The position numbers and the translations under genes are program-made. The notes under the pieces were generated by a model, which ran no database searches, was not told the DNA's origin, and was given only the letters and a program-made list of their open reading frames with translations. 5,247 bases of DNA from Candidatus Paceibacter sp. (lineage in GTDB: Bacteria > Patescibacteriota > Minisyncoccia > Phycocordibacterales > JABAAK01): positions 1 to 5,247 of the forward strand of contig JABAAK010000002.1 in NCBI GenBank assembly GCA_014238775.1, read 5' to 3'. Of this stretch, positions 1-4,415 are shown one piece after another (the stretch's first letter is position 1; every line of letters starts with the position of its first letter).

Positions 1-57
1 GGTGTGTTACTTGCTTCTGTATTGCTTCCTATATATTCTATAACCACTGCTATATAG
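1..57 (+). CDS. pilC: C-terminal end of PilC/GspF-like type IV pilus inner-membrane platform protein (partial)
   Basis: Frame 1 is open from the window edge to a TAG at 55-57 and encodes 18 residues, GVLLASVLLPIYSITTAI. PilC/GspF proteins typically end in a hydrophobic transmembrane helix followed by a short PIY-S/L-T type tail, and the LLPIYSITTAI ending fits this well. PilC is the cytoplasmic-membrane platform that couples the assembly ATPases to pilin polymerisation. The call is supported by position: the next two genes are a prepilin and the prepilin peptidase. Only the tail is visible, so the call rests on a short motif plus synteny. Another protein ending in a membrane helix cannot be excluded. 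Confidence 0.6.
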   Translation, partial: GVLLASVLLPIYSITTAI

Positions 58-63
58 TATTTG

Positions 64-72
64 TGGTATATT
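64..72 (+). promoter_or_regulatory. Possible extended -10 promoter element upstream of the prepilin gene
   Basis: TGGTATATT (TG-n-TATATT) lies in the 45-base gap between the pilC-like stop and the prepilin ATG. It would start transcription near base 79 and give a leader of roughly 24 bases. No convincing -35 box is seen. In such AT-rich DNA this could be chance, and the pilin may simply be read through from the upstream pilus genes. A separate promoter would make sense for a major pilin, which is needed in excess over the assembly proteins. Confidence 0.25.
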
Positions 73-102
73 AAAGTTGGTTATTAAATAAGTAAAAAAC
101 AA

Positions 103-537
103 ATGAATAAAAATTTTAATAAAGGATTTACATTGATTGAACTTTTAGTTGTTTTAGCTATTGTTGGTATCTTATCAAGTGTAACAATAGTTACTTTTAG
201 TGGGTCACAAGCAAAAGCAAAAGATGGAACAAGTAAGGTCGAACTTGCTTCTATAAAAACAGAAGCTACTGCGTATATATTAGACAGAACAACTTGGTCT
301 GGTTATTGTTCTATAACGAATACAGCTGGTACAGATGTAGGTGACCTAAGAGATAGTATAGAAGAAAGACAAGGAGGAGCCAGTGCCTTTTTTTGTGATG
401 GTCCGGACACTATTTTGTATATTGGATTTAAAAAAAACGAAGTAGCTGGTGAGTATATATGTTTTAAAATAGATGCAAATACTAAAAGATCAATACTTAT
501 TGATACTGATGTTGCTTCGGAGTGTGGTACTACATAA
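103..537 (+). CDS. Type IV prepilin (PilA-like pilin or pseudopilin)
   Basis: This 144-residue protein starts with a class III signal peptide: a short basic leader MNKNFNKG, then FTLIELLVVLAIVGILSSV. The leader-peptidase site is between G8 and F9, and Glu13 is the conserved Glu5 of the mature pilin. Residues 9-31 form the hydrophobic N-terminal helix that serves as membrane anchor and filament core. The rest (about 35-144) is a small globular head with four cysteines (C69, C98, C120, C141), which could form two disulfides. The start is fixed by the leader; no Shine-Dalgarno is present. The gene is followed after three bases by pilD, so substrate and processing enzyme are cotranscribed. It is probably a pilus subunit for adhesion, twitching or DNA uptake. 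The sequence alone does not tell major pilin from minor pilin. Confidence 0.9.
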   Translation: MNKNFNKGFTLIELLVVLAIVGILSSVTIVTFSGSQAKAKDGTSKVELASIKTEATAYILDRTTWSGYCSITNTAGTDVGDLRDSIEERQGGASAFFCDGPDTILYIGFKKNEVAGEYICFKIDANTKRSILIDTDVASECGTT

Positions 538-540
538 TTA

Positions 541-1284
541 ATGTTTTTACAATTCATATTTGTTTTTGTATTGAGTGCAGTACTAGGTAGTTATATAAAT
601 GTAGTAATATACAGAAGGTCTTTTAAGTCTTCTGTATTTGGTAGGTCGAAATGTACTTCGTGTAAAAAAGTTTTAACTACTAGAGAACTCATACCGATAT
701 TTTCCTATTTAATACAAAAAGGAAGGTGTATAAGTTGTAAGCAAAAGATAAGTATCAGATATATCACAGTAGAGATGATTACTGTTTTGTCCAGTATATT
801 GATTTTTGCATCTTTTGGTTTTTCATTTTATTCTCTTTTACTCTGTTTGTCTCTTTTGTTTGTTATACCACTTGCAGTCATAGATATGACAGAATTAGAG
901 TTTCCAGGTTTTCTTCTTTATCCGTTTATGTTTTTTTCTTTTTTATATTCGATATATTTATCTATACTTTTTTTTAGTTTATATCCACTTGTAGCACCAT
1001 TTGCATTTGCATCTTTATTTTTTATGCTCTATATATTGACAAACAAAAAAGGGATTGGTTTTGGGGACGTTTTATTAGCTTTTTCTCTTGGTGGACTTAT
1101 AGGATTTGATATATATAAAATATTTTTTGCATTTGTTGGTAGTTTTTGGATTGGAACATTAGCATGTGTGGTTGTATTTATATATCAAAAAATAAACAAC
1201 AAAAAATTATTACAAAGAAAACAAGCAATACCATTTGGTCCGTTTATTATCTTGTCTACTATTATAACTATACTGTTATTATAG
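541..1284 (+). CDS. pilD: Prepilin peptidase / N-methyltransferase (type IV leader peptidase)
   Basis: This is a 247-residue polytopic membrane protein. The N-terminal domain has GSYINVVIYR (16-25) and a zinc-binding pair of CxxC motifs (C38/C41 and C63/C66), separated by the typical ELIPIFSYLIQKGRC segment and followed by the conserved Glu78. The C-terminal A24 aspartic peptidase domain has the two catalytic aspartates, Asp115 (in IDMTELEFPG) and Asp176 in GFGD (173-176). The enzyme cleaves prepilins after the leader Gly and methylates the new N-terminal Phe; the neighbouring prepilin is the obvious substrate. After GFGD this protein has VLLA, where many homologues have V-K-L; the GxGD core is intact. 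Length fits the family. Start ATG lies three bases after the prepilin stop, with no Shine-Dalgarno. Two TAG stops in tandem (1282-1287) end it. Confidence 0.95.
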   Translation: MFLQFIFVFVLSAVLGSYINVVIYRRSFKSSVFGRSKCTSCKKVLTTRELIPIFSYLIQKGRCISCKQKISIRYITVEMITVLSSILIFASFGFSFYSLLLCLSLLFVIPLAVIDMTELEFPGFLLYPFMFFSFLYSIYLSILFFSLYPLVAPFAFASLFFMLYILTNKKGIGFGDVLLAFSLGGLIGFDIYKIFFAFVGSFWIGTLACVVVFIYQKINNKKLLQRKQAIPFGPFIILSTIITILLL

Positions 1285-1290
1285 TAGGGA

Positions 1291-1317
1291 ATACAACAAA
1301 ATGGCTTTTTGTTGTAT
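1291..1317. repeat. 11-bp perfect inverted repeat (hairpin) between pilD and tRNA-Asp
   Basis: ATACAACAAAA (1291-1301) and TTTTGTTGTAT (1307-1317) are exact reverse complements around a 5-base loop, TGGCT. The stem has only two G-C pairs, so it is weak as RNA. A T run is part of the stem instead of following it, so this is not a classical Rho-independent terminator, although it sits right after the pilD stop. The right arm overlaps the TATAAT at 1315-1320, so it could instead be a binding site for a dimeric regulator. The function is unknown; the repeat itself is certain. Confidence 0.55.
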
Positions 1318-1320
1318 AAT
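1315..1320 (+). promoter_or_regulatory. Probable -10 box for tRNA-Asp and the downstream genes
   Basis: A perfect TATAAT ends 10 bases before the first base of the tRNA, so transcription would start only a few bases ahead of the mature 5' end. This spacing is normal for tRNA genes. The bases 17 upstream (TACAAC, 1292-1297) are a poor -35 match. The box overlaps the right arm of the inverted repeat at 1291-1317. Confidence 0.5.
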
Positions 1321-1330
1321 AAAAATACTT

Positions 1331-1404
1331 GCGGTGGTAGCTCAGCTGGTTAGAGCGCTGCCCTGTCACGGCAGAGGTCGCGGGTTCAAATCCCGTCCAC
1401 CGCG
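1331..1404 (+). tRNA. tRNA-Asp (anticodon GTC)
   Basis: A complete cloverleaf can be folded by hand. The acceptor stem GCGGTGG (1331-1337) pairs fully with CCACCGC (1397-1403). The D arm is 1340-1356. The anticodon stem CTGCC/GGCAG flanks the loop CTGTCAC, with GTC at 1365-1367. The T arm GCGGG/CCCGT has the loop TTCAAAT. The anticodon reads GAC and GAU, i.e. aspartate, and the discriminator base is G (1404), as expected for tRNA-Asp. The 3' CCA is not encoded: the bases after the discriminator are CAT, so it must be added by CCA-adding enzyme. The tRNA is far more GC-rich than its surroundings. The next start codon is only three bases downstream. Confidence 0.98.
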
Positions 1405-1407
1405 CAT

Positions 1408-1692
1408 ATGATTGAAACAATTTCATTTTCACTTTTGGGGATAGTGTTTGGCTTTGCTGGTGGGTCGCTTCGTGCTGTTGTTGGTCTTGTAAAACAACTA
1501 AAATTAAAAAAAACTGAATTTAAAATAGGGTATATTTTATTTAGTTTATTTGTGTCTATAATTACAGGAAGTATTGCAGGTGCATTAACTGGAGGCACTT
1601 GGATTATTTCTTTTCTTGCTGGGTACACTGGTTCAGATTTGATAGAAGGTTTAGGAAAAATGGTTATAAAAAAAAATAGTAAAAAAATATAG
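1408..1692 (+). CDS. Small glycine-rich membrane protein of unknown function
   Basis: This 94-residue protein is not one I recognise. It has a hydrophobic N-terminal segment (about 5-27) containing GIVFGFAGGSLRAVVGLV, a basic linker KQLKLKKTEFK (29-39), and a second hydrophobic stretch (about 41-74) rich in Gly and Ala (GSIAGALTGG, then FLAGYTG). It ends in a basic tail, KKNSKK. Small-residue spacing suggests tight helix packing, as in glycine-zipper or holin-like proteins, but no function can be assigned. The ATG follows the tRNA 3' end by three bases, so the transcript is shared with tRNA-Asp. Its TAG overlaps by one base the GTG of the RNA methyltransferase, which points to translational coupling. 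No Shine-Dalgarno is present. The clean frame between tRNA and methyltransferase and the balanced membrane topology support a real gene. Confidence 0.75.
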   Translation: MIETISFSLLGIVFGFAGGSLRAVVGLVKQLKLKKTEFKIGYILFSLFVSIITGSIAGALTGGTWIISFLAGYTGSDLIEGLGKMVIKKNSKKI

Positions 1693-2156
1693 TGATAAAA
1701 TACATAGTTTTGTACAATCTACGAAGTGCACAAAATGTCGGATCTATTTTTAGAACAGCAGATGCGACAGCTATAGAAAAAATTTTTTTAATAGGAACCA
1801 CACCGTCACCAATAGACCGATTTGGAAGAGCACAGAAGGAAGTAGCAAAAACCGCTCTTGGAGCAGAAAAAAATGTTGACTGGAAACATTATCATACTGT
1901 TGATGAATTATTTAAAGAAGAAAAACTTAAAATAGCGGTTATAGAACAAACAGATAAATCTGTTTCTATTGAAAAAGTAAAGGATATAAAAACATTCGAT
2001 ACCGTTATGTTTGGAAATGAAGTAGATGGAGTACCTTATAAAATAATTAAATCCTTTCCAAATGTAATAGAAATACCAATGAAGGGAAGCAAAGAGTCTT
2101 TAAATGTAAGTGTGTGTTGTGGTGTTGTTTTATACTGGTTTTTATTATTGAAGTAA
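1692..2156 (+). CDS. SpoU/TrmH-family (SPOUT) RNA 2'-O-ribose methyltransferase
   Basis: This 154-residue single-domain SPOUT enzyme should transfer a methyl group from S-adenosylmethionine to a ribose 2'-OH in tRNA or rRNA. All three family motifs are visible. Motif 1 is SAQNVGSIFRTADA (12-25) with the catalytic-type Arg21. Motif 2 is MFGNEVDGVP (106-115). Motif 3 is IPMKGSKESLNVSVCCGVVLY (128-148), which forms the knotted cofactor site. There is no N-terminal RNA-binding extension of the RlmB/TsnR type, so the size is like minimal TrmH or TrmL enzymes. Motif 1 reads more like TrmH (tRNA Gm18) than TrmL, but the substrate cannot be fixed from sequence. The start is GTG, sharing its G with the stop of the preceding gene (TAGTG), so translation is probably coupled. 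Proximity to a tRNA gene is suggestive of a tRNA substrate, not proof. Confidence 0.9.
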   Translation: MIKYIVLYNLRSAQNVGSIFRTADATAIEKIFLIGTTPSPIDRFGRAQKEVAKTALGAEKNVDWKHYHTVDELFKEEKLKIAVIEQTDKSVSIEKVKDIKTFDTVMFGNEVDGVPYKIIKSFPNVIEIPMKGSKESLNVSVCCGVVLYWFLLLK

Positions 2157-2161
2157 AAAAT

Positions 2162-2170
2162 TGTTATACT
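2162..2170 (+). promoter_or_regulatory. Extended -10 promoter element upstream of the KTSC gene
   Basis: TGTTATACT (TG-n-TATACT) begins six bases after the methyltransferase stop. With usual spacing, transcription would start about seven bases downstream, at or next to the ATG at 2177, giving a leaderless mRNA. No clear -35 box is seen, as is allowed for extended -10 promoters. The same box, differing by one base, precedes gyrB. Confidence 0.5.
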
Positions 2171-2176
2171 AAATAT

Positions 2177-2392
2177 ATGCAAAGATCCCCTGTTAATTTC
2201 TCAAAAATCAAATCCGTCGGATATGACGTTTCTGTGTCATCTATGGAGGTTGAGTTCACTGTTGGAGGAATTTTTTTATACAAAAGGGTTCCTATGGAGA
2301 TTTACAAAAATTTACTTTTTGCACAAAATAAAGATAAATATTTTGATGAAACAATAGAAGGAAAATTCATAAAAGAAATGGTAATAAATTAA
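2177..2392 (+). CDS. Stand-alone KTSC-domain protein
   Basis: This 71-residue protein matches the KTSC domain pattern over nearly its full length. An R-S-P-V start (3-6) is followed by SKIKSVGYD (9-17), a VEF strand (25-27), GGIFLYKRVP (30-39), and a helix with NLLFAQNKDKYF (45-56) before I-x-x-x-F. The family takes its name from occurrence at the C terminus of some lysyl-tRNA synthetases, and it also occurs as small single-domain proteins like this one. Its biochemical role is unclear; nucleic-acid binding is a guess. An in-frame ATG at 2114 lies inside the methyltransferase gene, but the residues before the ATG at 2177 do not belong to the domain. The 2177 start sits just after a promoter-like box and gives the standard domain start. 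No Shine-Dalgarno is seen. Confidence 0.82.
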   Translation: MQRSPVNFSKIKSVGYDVSVSSMEVEFTVGGIFLYKRVPMEIYKNLLFAQNKDKYFDETIEGKFIKEMVIN

Positions 2393-2411
2393 CTATTTTT
2401 ACCTTTTTTAC

Positions 2412-2420
2412 TGTTATAAT
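2412..2420 (+). promoter_or_regulatory. Extended -10 promoter element upstream of gyrB
   Basis: TGTTATAAT is a perfect extended -10 (TG-n-TATAAT) in the 45-base gap before gyrB. It would start transcription near 2427 and leave a leader of about 11 AT-only bases with no Shine-Dalgarno. Upstream are T-rich stretches (2394-2409) but no convincing -35 box and no hairpin terminator for the KTSC gene. Confidence 0.6.
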
Positions 2421-2437
2421 ATAAACAAATATACAAA

Positions 2438-4408
2438 ATGACAAAAGAAAAAGATAACAAATCTAAATCAGGATATAATGCAAAAGACATCACAGTTCTT
2501 GAAGGACTTGAGCCGGTAAGAAAAAGACCTGGTATGTATCTGGGAACCACTGGACCAGATGGATTGCATCATATGATTACTGAAATTTTTGATAATTCTA
2601 GGGATGAGGCTATGGGTGGTTTCTGTGATGAAATAGAAGTAGTTTTTCTTCCAGATTCTCACATCAGAGTTACAGATAATGGACGAGGCATACCAGTAGA
2701 TATACATAAAAATTCAAATGTATCAGCTCTTGAGACCATACTAACAACACTACATGCTGGAGGAAAGTTTGGAGACAGTGGATATAAAATCTCCGGAGGA
2801 CTACATGGTGTTGGTTCTTCCGTAGTGAATGCTTTGTCTGTTTATATGAAAGCAATTATACACAGAGATGGAGCTATATACAAACAAAAATATTCAGTAG
2901 GTAAAAAACTAACAGAAGTGGAAAAAATCGGAAAAAGTGAGAAAAATGGAACGATAATAACATTTAGACCAGATGATTCTATTTTTTCTACTATAAAATT
3001 TGATGTAGATAAAGTTATTGATCATATGCGACAACAAGCATATTTAATAAACAAATTAAAAATTAGAATAATAGATGCGAGAACATATGATAAAAAAATT
3101 AACGATGAAGTATTTTATTTTTCTGAATTAAGAGAAAAACTTCCGTCAAATACTTTTTTCTTTGAAGGAGGTATAAAATCTTTGGTAGGGTATTATAATG
3201 TAAACAATAAAGTTGCAAATCCAAATATATTTAGTTTTACAAAGGTGATTGGTGATGTACATGTAGGAGTTGCTCTCCAATATGTGGAAGAGTTTAATTC
3301 TACTATACTTGCTTTTGCAAATAACATATATAATCCAAACGGAGGTACTCATGTAACAGGATTTAAAACTGCCTTAACAAGGACTATAAATTCTTATGAA
3401 AAAGACAAAAATGTAACTAAAGAAAAGGAATCCTTTTCTGGAGATGATGTTATTGAAGGTATTACTGCTGTAATAACAATAGCCATGCCTGAGGTGCAAT
3501 TTGAAGGGCAAACTAAAGCGAAATTAGGTAGTGTAGAAGCAAAAGGTATAGTTGAAAAATCTTTTGCAGAGTCCTTTTCTAGTTTTTTGGAAGAAAACCC
3601 AGTAGATGCGAAATCTATAATAAACAAAGTATCACTTGCACTAAAAGCAAGAAAGGCGGCAAAAAATGCAAAAGAGGGAATTTTGAGAAAAGGGGTCTTG
3701 GAAGGACTCACACTTCCAGGAAAATTAACTGACTGTCAATCAAAGGATGCTAAAGTTTCTGAACTTTTTATTGTTGAAGGAGATTCGGCTGGTGGTACAG
3801 CTAGAGGTGGTAGATCACGAGATACACAAGCAATCCTACCAATAAGAGGAAAAATACTAAATGTATGGAAATCAAGAGATGATAAGATTTTTGCAAATGA
3901 AGAAGTTAAATCAATAGCAGTTGCTCTTGGTTGTGGAATTAAAGATGAAATAAATATAGAAAAATTAAGATATCATAAAATAATTATCGCTACTGATGCA
4001 GATGTAGATGGGGCACATATCACAACACTTCTGTTAACTTTGTTTTTCCAATTTTTCAAAAAATTAATTGAAAATGGTTATATATATATAGCTCAACCAC
4101 CACTATATAAAATAAAGTTTGGTAAAAAAATTGAATATGCATACACCGACAAACAAAGAGATAAAATACTTTTAAAAGCAGGAGAAGATACAAAGGTCGA
4201 CGTACAAAGATACAAAGGTCTTGGAGAAATGAACAAAGAAGAATTGTGGGAAACAACCATGGATCCAATGAACCGAACACTTAAACAGATAACTATGGAT
4301 GATGTTATCAAAGCAAAAGAAACTTTTGACACGCTTATGGGTTCAGACGCACTTGGAAGAAAAAAATTTATAGAGGAAAATGCAGAATTTGCTGAAATAG
4401 ACATTTAA
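2438..4408 (+). CDS. gyrB: DNA gyrase subunit B (type IIA topoisomerase ATPase subunit)
   Basis: This 656-residue protein is a complete GyrB of the short type, without the roughly 165-residue insert of enterobacterial GyrB. The GHKL ATPase domain (about 14-230) has EIFDNSRDEA with Glu49 as likely catalytic base and Asn53 binding Mg-ATP, VTDNGRGIP (78-86), LHAGGKFG (105-112) and the ATP lid SGGLHGVGSSVVNALS (119-134). The transducer domain has the QTK loop at 358-360, with Lys360 contacting ATP. The TOPRIM domain has EGDSAGG (447-453) and the metal-binding DADVD (520-524), followed by QRYKGLGEMN (590-599) and DPMNRTL (609-615). The C-terminal FIEENAEFAEIDI ending is typical. With GyrA it introduces negative supercoils using ATP. 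ParE is the main alternative; the two are hard to separate by eye. The start gives the usual short tail before YNAKDITVLEGLEPVRKRPGMY-type sequence. Target of aminocoumarins. Confidence 0.95.
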   Translation: MTKEKDNKSKSGYNAKDITVLEGLEPVRKRPGMYLGTTGPDGLHHMITEIFDNSRDEAMGGFCDEIEVVFLPDSHIRVTDNGRGIPVDIHKNSNVSALETILTTLHAGGKFGDSGYKISGGLHGVGSSVVNALSVYMKAIIHRDGAIYKQKYSVGKKLTEVEKIGKSEKNGTIITFRPDDSIFSTIKFDVDKVIDHMRQQAYLINKLKIRIIDARTYDKKINDEVFYFSELREKLPSNTFFFEGGIKSLVGYYNVNNKVANPNIFSFTKVIGDVHVGVALQYVEEFNSTILAFANNIYNPNGGTHVTGFKTALTRTINSYEKDKNVTKEKESFSGDDVIEGITAVITIAMPEVQFEGQTKAKLGSVEAKGIVEKSFAESFSSFLEENPVDAKSIINKVSLALKARKAAKNAKEGILRKGVLEGLTLPGKLTDCQSKDAKVSELFIVEGDSAGGTARGGRSRDTQAILPIRGKILNVWKSRDDKIFANEEVKSIAVALGCGIKDEINIEKLRYHKIIIATDADVDGAHITTLLLTLFFQFFKKLIENGYIYIAQPPLYKIKFGKKIEYAYTDKQRDKILLKAGEDTKVDVQRYKGLGEMNKEELWETTMDPMNRTLKQITMDDVIKAKETFDTLMGSDALGRKKFIEENAEFAEIDI

Positions 4409-4415
4409 AAAAACA

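Noticed and set aside
370..378. AAGGAGGAG as a ribosome binding site
   Set aside because: It is inside the prepilin gene (Arg-Gln-Gly-Gly-Ala region) and no start codon with a plausible frame follows at the right distance.
303..557. 84-residue open frame on the minus strand opposite the prepilin gene
   Set aside because: It lies wholly over a clear prepilin coding region, has no recognisable domain, and is a reading-frame shadow.
1291..1320. Classical Rho-independent terminator after pilD
   Set aside because: The stem has only two G-C pairs and is not followed by a T run; the Ts lie inside the stem. It is kept only as an inverted repeat of unknown role.
2114..2176. Longer N-terminus for the KTSC protein, starting inside the methyltransferase gene
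   Set aside because: The extra residues are an out-of-frame reading of the conserved SpoU motif 3 region and are not part of the KTSC domain. The ATG at 2177 follows a promoter-like box.
3394..3711. 105-residue minus-strand open frame inside gyrB
   Set aside because: The + strand codes for conserved gyrB transducer sequence here, including the QTK loop. The minus frame shows no motif and reflects AT-rich codon bias.
4079..4090. TATATATATATA run as a possible repeat or regulatory element
   Set aside because: It encodes the conserved GYIYIA segment of gyrB and is explained by codon choice.
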